DNA from: Lachnospiraceae bacterium AM93-12TA
Lineage (GTDB): Bacteria; Bacillota; Clostridia; Lachnospirales; Lachnospiraceae
Length of the DNA: 41,709 bases
Assembly (NCBI GenBank): GCA_027698105.1
Contig: JAQERH010000027.1
Location: 1 to 41,709 of the forward strand
Reading direction: 5' to 3'
The position numbers and the translations under genes were made by a program. Shown here in pieces: positions 15,235 to 23,495 of the stretch; within the stretch, counting starts at the first letter, position 1; every line of letters begins with the position of its first letter. The notes under the pieces were generated by a model. It was not told where the DNA came from and ran no database searches. It saw only the letters and a program-made list of their open reading frames with translations.

Positions 15235-15421
15235 TTATTATGTAATATAAATGAAACATAATAATATGTATAATGGGATATTAATTTGATTATGCAGGGA
15301 TAATGAGTTATAATTAAAACAGAACGTAAGATTTTCACAAAAACAGTAGATTTTTTGCAGTCTTTTTGGTACAATGTAGACATGAAGCAAAGAGGCTACT
15401 TTGTTGAGTGAAAACTCACAA
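15235..15421 (+). promoter_or_regulatory. gdhA upstream region: inverted repeat, -10 element and leader hairpin
   Basis: The 341-base gap before gdhA contains a perfect 9-bp inverted repeat, TTATTATGT (15235-15243) and ACATAATAA (15256-15264), with a 12-base AT-rich spacer. A TACAAT -10-like element lies at 15370-15375. Its -35 match is poor, which suggests activator dependence. A small leader hairpin follows at 15401-15421 (TTGTTGAGT/ACTCACAA, one bulge). AGGAGG near 15438 serves gdhA. The inverted repeat is about 105 bases upstream of the -10 and could be a regulator site. No regulator is identified. Confidence 0.45.
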
Positions 15422-15451
15422 TATTAATGCGAAAGCAGGAGGTATATTCCA

Positions 15452-16804
15452 ATGAGCAAGTATGTTGACAGAGTTCTTGCAGAACTCAAAGAGAAAAATG
15501 CACATGAGCCAGAGTTCCTTCAGACAGCAGAGGAAGTTTTATCTTCTTTAGGCCCGGTTGTTGATGCACATCCAGAGTACGAGAAGGTTGCTCTTCTTGA
15601 GAGAATGTGTGAGCCGGAGAGAACTATCGAGTTCCGTGTTCCGTGGGTAGATGACAATGGTCAGACTCATGTAAACCGTGGCTATCGTGTACAGTTCAAC
15701 GGCGCTATTGGACCGTACAAGGGCGGCTTACGTTTCGCTCCTTCCGTAAACCTCTCCATCATGAAGTTCTTAGGCTTCGAGCAGACATTTAAGAACAGCT
15801 TAACAACACTTCCTATGGGCGGTGCTAAGGGTGGTTCCGACTTCGATCCGAACGGCAAGAGCGACGGCGAAGTTATGAGATTCTGCCAGTCCTTCATGAC
15901 AGAGTTATATCGTCATATCGGACCAGACGTAGATATCCCAGCTGGTGACCTTGGCGTAGGCGCTCGTGAGATTGGTTATATGTACGGACAGTACAGAAAG
16001 ATCAGAGGTGCTTTCGAGAACGGAACTATTACAGGTAAGGGCAGATCCTTCGGTGGTTCCCTGGTTCGTCCAGAGGCTACAGGATACGGCGCAGTTTACT
16101 ATGTAGAGGCTGTTATGAAGCACGAGAACGATACTCTGGCAGGCAAGACAGTTGCTTTGGCAGGTTTCGGTAACGTAGCTTGGGGTGCTGCTAAGAAGTT
16201 AGCTGAGTTAGGCGCTAAGGCTGTTACACTTTCCGGACCAGATGGATACATCTACGATCCAGACGGTGTTGTAACAGAGGAGAAGATCAACTACATGCTG
16301 GAGATGAGAGCATCTGGACGTAACAAAGTTCAGGATTACGCAGACAAGTTCGGCGTACAGTTCTTCCCAGGTGAGAAGCCATGGGGCCAGAAGGTTGATA
16401 TCGTTATGCCATGTGCTACACAGAACGACGTTGATCTTGAGCAGGCTAAGAGAATTGTTGCTAACAACATCAAGTACTACATTGAGGTTGCTAACATGCC
16501 AACTACAAACGAGGCTCTTAAGTTCTTAATGGAGCAGCCGAACATGGTAGTAGCTCCTTCCAAGGCTGTAAATGCAGGTGGTGTTCTTGTATCCGGTCTT
16601 GAGATGAGCCAGAACAGCGAGAGATACTCCTGGACAGCTGAGGAAGTTGATTCCAAACTTCACCAGATCATGACAGGTATCCATGATGGTTCTGCTGAGG
16701 CTGCTGAGAAGTACGGCTTAGGCTACAACCTGGTAGCTGGTGCTAACATCGTTGGTTTCCAGAAGGTAGCTGACGCTATGATGGCACAGGGTATCTGCTG
16801 GTAA
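15452..16804 (+). CDS. gdhA: Glutamate dehydrogenase
   Basis: A 450-residue hexameric-type glutamate dehydrogenase that interconverts glutamate and 2-oxoglutarate plus ammonia. The catalytic domain includes K90 in GPYKGGLRF, K114, and the catalytic K126 in PMGGAKGGSDFDP. These correspond to K89, K113 and K125 of the well-studied Clostridium symbiosum enzyme, which lacks the initiator Met. The Rossmann domain carries the dinucleotide loop ALAGFGNVAWG. Sequence resemblance to the C. symbiosum NAD-dependent enzyme, recalled from memory, is very high. Codon use is strongly biased to gct, gtt, aac and ttc, as in the neighbouring dehydrogenase gene, suggesting high expression. Direction in vivo is probably glutamate oxidation, judged from context. 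Confidence 0.97.
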   Translation: MSKYVDRVLAELKEKNAHEPEFLQTAEEVLSSLGPVVDAHPEYEKVALLERMCEPERTIEFRVPWVDDNGQTHVNRGYRVQFNGAIGPYKGGLRFAPSVNLSIMKFLGFEQTFKNSLTTLPMGGAKGGSDFDPNGKSDGEVMRFCQSFMTELYRHIGPDVDIPAGDLGVGAREIGYMYGQYRKIRGAFENGTITGKGRSFGGSLVRPEATGYGAVYYVEAVMKHENDTLAGKTVALAGFGNVAWGAAKKLAELGAKAVTLSGPDGYIYDPDGVVTEEKINYMLEMRASGRNKVQDYADKFGVQFFPGEKPWGQKVDIVMPCATQNDVDLEQAKRIVANNIKYYIEVANMPTTNEALKFLMEQPNMVVAPSKAVNAGGVLVSGLEMSQNSERYSWTAEEVDSKLHQIMTGIHDGSAEAAEKYGLGYNLVAGANIVGFQKVADAMMAQGICW

Positions 16805-16847
16805 TCAGTACCAACAATCGTTACATAAAGCGGTTATCTAAGTAAAG

Positions 16848-16905
16848 GGGGCTGCTGCATTAAGTGGATCATGCCTGACATCAGGCACACTTAAGGCAGC
16901 GGCCC
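16848..16905 (+). terminator. Large intercistronic stem-loop between gdhA and the 2-hydroxyacid dehydrogenase
   Basis: About 18 bases on each side (16848-16865 and 16888-16905) pair almost perfectly: GGGCTGCTGC plus TTAAGTG with CACTTAA plus GGCAGCGGCCC, with one wobble and one mismatch. The loop holds a second small hairpin (GCCTG/CAGGC). Only a short TTATTT follows, so this may be a leaky terminator or an mRNA stabilising element that sets the ratio of the two gene products. Confidence 0.7.
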
Positions 16906-16965
16906 TTATTTAAACCAGGCAGACCGAATGGCTCTGTCTGAAACTGAAAGGAGATAGAATTCACT

Positions 16966-17910
16966 ATGAAGTGTCTTATTATTGATAAGGTATATGCAGG
17001 CATTGCAGAAGAGCTGGGAAAATACATGGAAGTAAAGACAGCAGACAATCTGCCGTCTTCCAAGGATCAGGTTCTCGCTGAGATCGGAGATGTAGATGTT
17101 CTGATTATGCGTGTAGATCCGAAGATTGACAAGGATATCATCGACGCAGCTAAGAACTTAAAGATCATCGGTGTTTGCTCCGTTGGTTTAAACCACATTG
17201 ATATGGATTACGCTAAGGAGAAGGGAATCCAGATCTTCAACGCTCCTGGCTTAAATGCAAATGCAGTTGCAGAGCTTACCATTTCCAAGATGCTTGACAT
17301 CTCCCGCGGAACCATGACAGCTAACACAGATGTTAAGGTTAAGCATGAGTGGGATAAGTACAAGTTCGTTGGCCGCGAGCTTCGCGGAAAGACACTGGGT
17401 GTTATGGGCTTTGGACGTATCGGACGCCGTGTAGGCGAGCTGGGCCGTGCATTCGGTATGACAGTAGTTGCTTACGATCCATTCTTAAAGGCTGAGGACT
17501 TTGAGAAAGAGAACGCAACAGGCATGAGCATCGAAGAGCTCTTAAAGGTTGCTGATTTCGTATCCATCCATGTGCCGTTAACACCAGAGACAAAAGATCT
17601 GTTCAATGCTAAATCCATCGCTGAGATGAAGGACGACGCAGTTGTTCTCAACATGAGCCGTGGTGGAATCGTAAATGAGAAGGATATGTACGAGGCATTA
17701 AAGGCAGGCAAGATTGGCGGATATGCAACAGACGTTATGGAGAACGAGCTGGCAGGCAGCGGTCTCACAGGAAACGATACATTTGCAAGCCCGCTGTTCG
17801 AGTGCGATAACTTCATCGTTTCTCCGCACATCGGCGCTCAGTCTGTAGATGCTTCCAAGGATATCGGTATCCACATCACAGCTAAGGTAAAAGAGGCTCT
17901 TGGCCTTTAA
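16966..17910 (+). CDS. hgdH: D-isomer-specific 2-hydroxyacid dehydrogenase, probable 2-hydroxyglutarate dehydrogenase
   Basis: A 314-residue NAD-dependent dehydrogenase. The nucleotide-binding domain shows GVMGFGRIGRRVG at about 145-157. The catalytic triad is visible as R232 (NMSRGGIV), E261 (DVMENE) and H288 (SPHIGA). The family reduces 2-oxoacids to D-2-hydroxyacids. Placement directly after gdhA suggests the substrate is 2-oxoglutarate, giving (R)-2-hydroxyglutarate as in the glutamate fermentation route of Acidaminococcus and C. symbiosum. D-lactate dehydrogenase is an alternative that cannot be ruled out by sequence reading alone, so the symbol is a proposal. AAAGGAG precedes the ATG. 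It shares the biased codon use of gdhA and has its own strong terminator. Confidence 0.8.
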   Translation: MKCLIIDKVYAGIAEELGKYMEVKTADNLPSSKDQVLAEIGDVDVLIMRVDPKIDKDIIDAAKNLKIIGVCSVGLNHIDMDYAKEKGIQIFNAPGLNANAVAELTISKMLDISRGTMTANTDVKVKHEWDKYKFVGRELRGKTLGVMGFGRIGRRVGELGRAFGMTVVAYDPFLKAEDFEKENATGMSIEELLKVADFVSIHVPLTPETKDLFNAKSIAEMKDDAVVLNMSRGGIVNEKDMYEALKAGKIGGYATDVMENELAGSGLTGNDTFASPLFECDNFIVSPHIGAQSVDASKDIGIHITAKVKEALGL

Positions 17911-17924
17911 TTAAGAGATAGTAT

Positions 17925-17960
17925 AAAAGGCGGGATTCGCAGTGCGTGTCCCGCCTTTTT
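17925..17960 (+). terminator. Intrinsic terminator of the hgdH-like gene
   Basis: AAAAGGCGGGA (17925-17935) pairs perfectly with TCCCGCCTTTT (17949-17959), and the pairing runs into a T-tract. Confidence 0.92.
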
Positions 17961-18099
17961 CAGATCTCCACAATACAAGAGAAGTGAAAATACTAAACAG
18001 GGCAGAAAGAAATGCATATTTTTTACAGGAAAACTATAGAAATATCAGATAGGATATGGTTAAATAGATATAGAATTTTAGAATCAGGAGGAGAACTGT

Positions 18100-18813
18100 A
18101 TGTCAGAAGAAAGATTAAATGAAAATATGGAGAATATGGAGACCATGGCAGATTTCGAGAAAGAGATTGAGGAGTCTTTTAAGAAAAATGAGGACACTCC
18201 TGTGTGGGAGAAGTTTGCCAGGATGATGGAGGAAAAAACTCCTCTTCAGGTGGAGATTGCCGAGGCAGTAAACGGCGGCGTGACTGCTTACGTAGACGGT
18301 ATCAGAGGTTTTATCCCGGCGTCTAAGCTGGCTGCCACCTATGTGGAAAACCTGGAGGAATGGGTTGGAAAAACTATTGACGTGCGTGTGATCACTGTTG
18401 AGGAAGACAGAAAGAAACTGGTTCTTTCCGGACGTGAGCTGGCCAGAGAGAAGGAGCAGGAAGAAAAGAAAAAGAGAGTGGAGCAGTGTCAGATTGGAGC
18501 TGTACTGGAAGGCACTGTTGAGACCATCAAGGATTACGGCGCATTTGTCAGACTGGAGAACGGACTGTCTGGTCTGGTACACGTATCCCGTATCAGCAGC
18601 CAGAGAGTTAAGCATCCAGGCGCAGTGTTAAAAGAAGGCCAGACCGTTAAGGTAAAGATTGTAGGCATTAAAGACGGAAAGCTGAGCCTCAGCATCCGCG
18701 ATGCTCAGGAGAAAGAGGAAGAGGAACTTCAGCAGGAGGAGTTTTTCGATTATCACGAGAACGGCCAGGCTGCTACCAGCCTCGGCTCTCTGTTAAAGGG
18801 GCTGAAATTTTAA
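18100..18813 (+). CDS. S1 RNA-binding domain protein (RpsA-like, two S1 repeats)
   Basis: A 237-residue RNA-binding protein. An acidic N-terminal tail (1-45) is followed by an S1 repeat at about 48-114 (VDGIRGFIPASKLA), a basic coiled linker (about 115-131), and a second, canonical S1 repeat at about 132-202 (GTVETIKDYGAFV, LSGLVHVSRIS, GQTVKVKIVGI). The C-terminus is acidic. It is far shorter than proteobacterial ribosomal S1, which has six repeats, and resembles short Firmicute S1-like proteins sometimes annotated as 30S S1. AGGAGGAGAA precedes the ATG. The alarmone synthetase gene follows after 54 bases, and the two may be cotranscribed. The RNA target is unknown. Confidence 0.85.
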   Translation: MSEERLNENMENMETMADFEKEIEESFKKNEDTPVWEKFARMMEEKTPLQVEIAEAVNGGVTAYVDGIRGFIPASKLAATYVENLEEWVGKTIDVRVITVEEDRKKLVLSGRELAREKEQEEKKKRVEQCQIGAVLEGTVETIKDYGAFVRLENGLSGLVHVSRISSQRVKHPGAVLKEGQTVKVKIVGIKDGKLSLSIRDAQEKEEEELQQEEFFDYHENGQAATSLGSLLKGLKF

Positions 18814-18867
18814 TAAAATATCTGGCTCAGCCAGCGCGCGAGCTTCAGGGAAAGGAGGCCATTCATA

Positions 18868-19551
18868 ATGAATATTCCAAAAAGCTTTAATCAGATGGAT
18901 CAGTGGAAGGCCGTGATGTTTTTGTATAACTCCGCGCTGAAGGAGATCAATACAAAGATCGAGATTTTGAACAATGAGTTTGTTCATATTTATTCCTACA
19001 ACCCGATTGAACATATTAAATCCCGACTGAAGACGCCGGAAAGCATTGTAAAAAAGCTGAAAAGCGACGGCAGAGAGGTGACAATCCCAAACATGATTGA
19101 TCACCTCAGCGATATTGCCGGAATCAGGATTATCTGTTCCTTTACTTCGGATATCTACAGGATTGCCGACATGATTGCCAGGCAGTCAGATGTAACGGTA
19201 CTGTATGTAAAGGATTACATTAAAAATCCTAAACCCAACGGGTATAAGAGCTATCACATGGTAGTGACGATTCCCATTTACCTGAGCGAGGGGCCAGTGG
19301 ACACCAAGGTGGAGATTCAGATCCGCACAGTGGCCATGGACTTCTGGGCCAGCCTGGAACACAAGATTTACTATAAGTTCGAGGGAAATGCCCCTGATTT
19401 TTTGGAGAAGGAGCTGAAGGCCTGTGCCGATATGGTGGATCTTCTGGATGCCAAGATGTTTTCTCTCAATGAGGCAATTATGAAAATAAGCGCCGAGCAG
19501 AGGATGAAAGAGGAAGAAGAGTTCAGGCAGTCGCAGGAAGCTCAGAAATAA
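18868..19551 (+). CDS. relQ: Small alarmone synthetase (RelQ/YjbM-type (p)ppGpp synthetase)
   Basis: A 227-residue single-domain member of the RelA/SpoT synthetase family. It would transfer pyrophosphate from ATP to GDP or GTP. Seen motifs are the substrate-binding KSRLKTPESIVKKL (52-65), DIAGIRIIC (82-90), the loop NPKPNGYKSYH (120-130), VEIQIRT (148-154) and SLEHKIYYK (162-170). There is no HD hydrolase, TGS or ACT domain, so it is a synthetase-only protein, and the short C-terminal helix fits tetrameric RelQ. AAAGGAGG precedes the ATG. The dtd gene follows after 26 bases; rel-type genes and dtd are often neighbours in Firmicutes. Confidence 0.92.
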   Translation: MNIPKSFNQMDQWKAVMFLYNSALKEINTKIEILNNEFVHIYSYNPIEHIKSRLKTPESIVKKLKSDGREVTIPNMIDHLSDIAGIRIICSFTSDIYRIADMIARQSDVTVLYVKDYIKNPKPNGYKSYHMVVTIPIYLSEGPVDTKVEIQIRTVAMDFWASLEHKIYYKFEGNAPDFLEKELKACADMVDLLDAKMFSLNEAIMKISAEQRMKEEEEFRQSQEAQK

Positions 19552-19577
19552 TAAGATAAAAGACGGAGAAGAAAGAC

Positions 19578-20030
19578 ATGAAAATAGTACTGCAGAGAGT
19601 AGCCCATGCCAGTGTGACTGTAGACGGACAGGTAATTGGCAGCATAGGACAGGGATTTCTCGTGCTGCTGGGAGTATGCGACACAGATACAGAAGCGATT
19701 GCTGACAAGATGGTAGACAAGCTGTGTAAGCTTAGAATTTTCCAGGACGATCAGGGAAAAACAAATCTTTCCCTGGCGGATGTGGGAGGTGAGCTTTTAG
19801 TTGTCAGCCAGTTTACCCTGTATGCGGACTGCAAAAAAGGCAACAGACCGAGCTTTGTCAAGGCGGGAGCGCCTGACATGGCTAATCGGCTCTACGAATA
19901 TGTAGTGGAGAAATGCAAGGGCTATGTAAGCCGTGTGGAGCATGGGGAGTTCGGCGCCGACATGAAGGTGGAGCTTTTAAATGACGGCCCGTTTACCCTG
20001 GTGCTGGACAGCGAGGAAATTTGCCGGTAA
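19578..20030 (+). CDS. dtd: D-aminoacyl-tRNA deacylase
   Basis: A 150-residue homodimeric enzyme that removes D-amino acids (and glycine from mischarged tRNA-Ala) from tRNA, a proofreading step. Full length for the DTD family. Both signature motifs are present: SQFTL at 77-81 and the cross-subunit loop NDGPFT at 135-140, with [13 protein letters not shown] before it. The start MKIVLQRV is typical. It is preceded by the alarmone synthetase gene and followed by an aminopeptidase gene, probably in one transcript, since no terminator is visible up to 21568. Confidence 0.95.
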   Translation: MKIVLQRVAHASVTVDGQVIGSIGQGFLVLLGVCDTDTEAIADKMVDKLCKLRIFQDDQGKTNLSLADVGGELLVVSQFTLYADCKKGNRPSFVKAGAPDMANRLYEYVVEKCKGYVSRVEHGEFGADMKVELLNDGPFTLVLDSEEICR

Positions 20031-20099
20031 AACTGCTCCAGAAAAAGCAGATGGAACCGGAGAATACAGAAAAATAGCAGAAAAAGGAGTATGACAGAC

Positions 20100-21488
20100 A
20101 TGGATGAGAACGTAAAGGAGCTGCAGAAACAGCTGACATGGGAATTTCCGCACATTGCAAAGGAAGCACCGGATCAGACTAAGGAGGCAGCCGAATACTG
20201 TGAAGGCTATAAGGCATTCTTAAATAAATCCAAGACAGAGAGAGAGTTTGTGGCTGAGGCAGTGAGGATTCTGTCTGAAAACGGATACCAGGAGTATGAG
20301 ATTGGAAGAAAGTACGAGACAGGCGATAAGGTTTATTATGTTAACCGTAAAAAAGCCCTGATTATGACTACCTTCGGCTGCAGACCGTTAGAGGAGGGCA
20401 TTCGCTTAAATATTGCTCACATTGATTCCCCTCGTCTTGATTTAAAGCCTAATCCGCTTTACGAGAAGACGGATCTGGCCTTCTTAAAGACTCATTACTA
20501 TGGAGGAATTCGTAAATATCAGTGGGCGACGATTCCGTTAGCTATGCACGGAGTTGTAATTACAAAGGATGGAGAGGCAGTAAACATCTGCATCGGTGAG
20601 GATGAGGGAGATCCGGTATTCTGCGTGACAGATCTGCTCCCTCACTTAGCGGCTGATCAGAATGAGAGAAAACTGAAGGATGGAATCAAGGGCGAGGAGC
20701 TGAATGTCCTGATAGGTTCAATTCCATACGCAGGCGAGGAGATCAAGGAGCCAGTGAAGCTTCTGGTGCTCAAGCTGTTAAATGAAAAATACGGCATGAC
20801 AGAGAAGGATTTCACAAGAGCAGAGATTGAGATGGTTCCGGCTGTGAAAGCGACAGATGTGGGCCTGGACAGAAGCCTGGTAGGCGCTTATGGACAGGAT
20901 GACAAGGTATGTGCTTACACAGCGATGACAGCAGAGATGGCCACAGAGAAGCCGGAGTATACGACAGTAACGGTTCTGGCAGACAAGGAGGAGATCGGTT
21001 CTGTAGGAAACACAGGACTGGATTCTGATTTCAGCCTTCATTATATCGAGTATCTGGCAGATGCAGCAGGCGCAGATGTAAAGACAGTGCTGAGAAATTC
21101 TGTATGCCTTTCCTCCGATGTAAATGCTGCCTATGATCCGACCTTTGCCAGTGTATATGAGGAGCGCAACTCCTGCTATGTGAACAAGGGCTGTGTGCTT
21201 ACCAAGTACACAGGAGCCAGAGGAAAGTCCGGCAGCAACGATGCCAGCGCAGAGACCATGGCCAAGGTGATTGACATTATGGATCGTGAAGGCGTGTACT
21301 GGCAGACCGGCGAGCTGGGAGCTGTGGATGTAGGAGGAGGCGGAACGGTTGCCTGCTTCGTGGCTAAGATGGATGTGGATGTAGTAGACCTGGGAGTGCC
21401 GATTCTGGCTATGCACGCTCCGTTTGAGCTGGCTTCCAAGCTGGATATCTACAACACCTATAAGGCGTTTAAGGCATTCTACAAATAA
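20100..21488 (+). CDS. M18-family zinc aminopeptidase (aspartyl aminopeptidase-like)
   Basis: A 462-residue cytosolic metallo-aminopeptidase of family M18. Likely zinc and catalytic residues are H107 and D109 in AHIDSPRLD, the acidic pair E297/E298 in ADKEEIGSVGNTG, and H439 in LAMHAPFEL. The central PDZ-like substrate domain (about 120-250) contains the family's HYYGGIRKYQW segment. M18 enzymes release N-terminal acidic or hydrophobic residues from peptides. The in-frame ATG at 20091 lies one base after AAAAAGGAG, so the next one, at 20100, is the better start. An amino-acid fermenter would use this for peptide degradation. It ends in a perfect 12-bp terminator hairpin. Confidence 0.92.
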   Translation: MDENVKELQKQLTWEFPHIAKEAPDQTKEAAEYCEGYKAFLNKSKTEREFVAEAVRILSENGYQEYEIGRKYETGDKVYYVNRKKALIMTTFGCRPLEEGIRLNIAHIDSPRLDLKPNPLYEKTDLAFLKTHYYGGIRKYQWATIPLAMHGVVITKDGEAVNICIGEDEGDPVFCVTDLLPHLAADQNERKLKDGIKGEELNVLIGSIPYAGEEIKEPVKLLVLKLLNEKYGMTEKDFTRAEIEMVPAVKATDVGLDRSLVGAYGQDDKVCAYTAMTAEMATEKPEYTTVTVLADKEEIGSVGNTGLDSDFSLHYIEYLADAAGADVKTVLRNSVCLSSDVNAAYDPTFASVYEERNSCYVNKGCVLTKYTGARGKSGSNDASAETMAKVIDIMDREGVYWQTGELGAVDVGGGGTVACFVAKMDVDVVDLGVPILAMHAPFELASKLDIYNTYKAFKAFYK

Positions 21489-21567
21489 ATCTTAAAAAAC
21501 AGTAAAAATCGGAAAAACTCTTTTTTATCACAGTATTTTGTGATATTATGTGTTTTATACTTTTCAG

Positions 21568-21609
21568 AACGTGTTTGGAGATGGACGTACATTTCCAAAC
21601 ACGTTTTTA
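21568..21609 (+). terminator. Intrinsic terminator of the aminopeptidase gene
   Basis: AACGTGTTTGGA (21568-21579) pairs perfectly with TCCAAACACGTT (21594-21605), followed by TTT. The preceding 80 bases are AT-rich spacer. Confidence 0.88.
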
Positions 21610-21682
21610 AAGAAGAGTGAGGAAACAAACGGCGGAGAGCCGTCTTTTCAATGAGTAAAAAAGAGAGTAAGAGGACAGGTAA

Positions 21683-22804
21683 ATGAGGAAATTTGTAAAG
21701 GCAGGACTTGCAGGAATCGCAGCTGTGATGCTTATGACAGGCTGCGGAGCAAAGGATCAGACAGCGTCACCGTCTGATGCAGACAGTAAGGCGGAGCAGA
21801 CAGAAGCTTCAGAAGAAAGCACAGAAGAGTATGTGGCCGAGGGCAGCATTACTCTGGGAGAATACAAGAAGCTTCCGGTTACAGTGATCAACCCGACTGT
21901 TTCTGACGAGGAACTGCAGAGCCGGATTGACACAGTGCTTGGAGGTCATGCTTCCTGGGATGCAGTAGACAGAGCAGCAGAAGACGGAGACAGAGTGAAA
22001 ATTGACTACAAGGGCTTAAAGGATGGAGAGGCCTTTGAGGGAGGAACAGCAGAGGGATATACGCTGGTTCTGGGCTCCAACACCTTTATCGATGGCTTTG
22101 AAGAAGGTCTCATCGGTGTAAAAGCCGGGGAAGAGAGGGATTTAAATCTGACTTTCCCGGAGAATTATCAGGCTGAGGATCTGGCTGGACAGGATGTTGT
22201 ATTTGAGGTGAAGGTTCATGAGGTAGCTGAGAAGCATGTGCCGGAGCTGACAGACGAGTTTGTAGCTGAGAATTTCCCGGAGCTTGGAACTGTGGACGCA
22301 TATAAGGCAGATCTGAAGCAGCAGATGTTAGATTCCAAGACGATGCAGAGTGAGCAGCAGAGAGATGCAGAGCTTCTGGCAGCAGTGGTGGAGAATTCTG
22401 AGATTATCTGCGCTACAGATGAAGTAAATGAAGTGTATGATCAGCAGATCCAGTATTATACCTCTATGGCGGGAATGTACGGCATGGGGCTGGCTGACTA
22501 TGCAGCTATGATGGGCATGGATGAGGACGGTTTCCGCACAGAGGTGAGAAAGATGTCCGAGCAGACTGTAAAACAGCAGATGGCTCTGATGGAGATTGCC
22601 AAGAAAGAAAAGCTGACAGTTGATGACAAGGACAGAGAGGCCCTGGCTGAAGAGTATAAGGATGCCTACGAGAGCGTGGAGGACATGATTGAGAAAGCCG
22701 GCGCTGAAAATGTAGACAATGCAGTTCTTTATGATAAAGCAATCCAGGTAGTTGTGGATCATGCGGATATTACAAAGGTGGACGGACTGGCAGTAGCTGA
22801 GTAA
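21683..22804 (+). CDS. Trigger-factor-like FKBP peptidyl-prolyl isomerase lipoprotein
   Basis: A 373-residue surface lipoprotein. A signal peptide with lipobox LMTGC (C21 lipidated) is followed by an acidic Ser/Thr/Glu-rich linker (about 25-55). An FKBP-type isomerase domain covers about 100-185 (GDRVKIDYKG, TFIDGFEEGLIGVKAGEE). A helical trigger-factor C-terminal-like chaperone region covers about 190-365. The layout is trigger factor without the ribosome-binding domain, attached to the outer face of the membrane. By analogy with PrsA, which uses a parvulin domain instead, it probably folds exported proteins. The ATG lies after AGAGGACAGGTAA. It is followed after 30 bases by xpt with its own AGGAGG. 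Confidence 0.88.
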   Translation: MRKFVKAGLAGIAAVMLMTGCGAKDQTASPSDADSKAEQTEASEESTEEYVAEGSITLGEYKKLPVTVINPTVSDEELQSRIDTVLGGHASWDAVDRAAEDGDRVKIDYKGLKDGEAFEGGTAEGYTLVLGSNTFIDGFEEGLIGVKAGEERDLNLTFPENYQAEDLAGQDVVFEVKVHEVAEKHVPELTDEFVAENFPELGTVDAYKADLKQQMLDSKTMQSEQQRDAELLAAVVENSEIICATDEVNEVYDQQIQYYTSMAGMYGMGLADYAAMMGMDEDGFRTEVRKMSEQTVKQQMALMEIAKKEKLTVDDKDREALAEEYKDAYESVEDMIEKAGAENVDNAVLYDKAIQVVVDHADITKVDGLAVAE

Positions 22805-22834
22805 TTTACTGAGGACAACAGGAGGATTTAGGAA

Positions 22835-23428
22835 ATGCAGATGTTATATGACAGAATCCGCAGGGACGGAGTGGTGAGAGCTGGAAACGTGCTGAAGGTA
22901 GACCGCTTCCTGAATCATCAGATGGATATTGAGCTGTTTAAAGAGATTGGCAAGGAGTTTAAACGCCGTTTTGCCGATGCTGAGATCAATAAGATCCTGA
23001 CGATTGAAGCGTCCGGTATTGGAATCGCCTGCATCGTAGCCCAGTATTTCAACGTACCGGTGGTATTTGCCAAGAAGACCAAGACAAAGAATATTGCGGG
23101 AGATGTATACACGACAAAGGTGGAATCCTTTACCCACGGAACCGTATACGACATCATCGTGTCCAAGGAATTTCTGGGAAAGGGAGATAAGGTTCTTGTG
23201 ATTGACGATTTCCTGGCTAAGGGAAAGGCCCTGGACGGTCTGACAACACTGATTCAGAATTCAGGAGCTGAGCTGGTGGGAGCTGGAATCGTCATTGAGA
23301 AGGGCTTCCAGTGCGGCGGAGATATTATCCGCCAGAAGGGAATCCGTCTGGAGTCCCTGGCCATTGTGGACAGCATGGATGAAACCACAGGGGAGATTGT
23401 ATTCCGCGGCGAGAAGAAACAGGGCTAG
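22835..23428 (+). CDS. xpt: Xanthine phosphoribosyltransferase
   Basis: A 197-residue purine salvage enzyme making XMP from xanthine and PRPP. The PRPP-binding motif VLVIDDFLAKGKA is at 120-132, and the upstream ASGIGIA segment (59-65) binds the base/ribose part. The length and the close resemblance to Bacillus Xpt support the name over adenine phosphoribosyltransferase. AGGAGGATTTAGGAA precedes the ATG; a second in-frame ATG lies two codons later. No purine riboswitch is visible in the short 30-base gap upstream, unlike the Bacillus xpt-pbuX operon. Confidence 0.92.
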   Translation: MQMLYDRIRRDGVVRAGNVLKVDRFLNHQMDIELFKEIGKEFKRRFADAEINKILTIEASGIGIACIVAQYFNVPVVFAKKTKTKNIAGDVYTTKVESFTHGTVYDIIVSKEFLGKGDKVLVIDDFLAKGKALDGLTTLIQNSGAELVGAGIVIEKGFQCGGDIIRQKGIRLESLAIVDSMDETTGEIVFRGEKKQG

Positions 23429-23495
23429 GAAGATTCAGACAGGCTTTGCGCCGTTAGACACAGATACAGCGAGGAAGGCATAAAGGAATTACAAA

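Noticed and set aside
22805..22834. Purine riboswitch before xpt
   Set aside because: The gap is only 30 bases and holds just a ribosome binding site.
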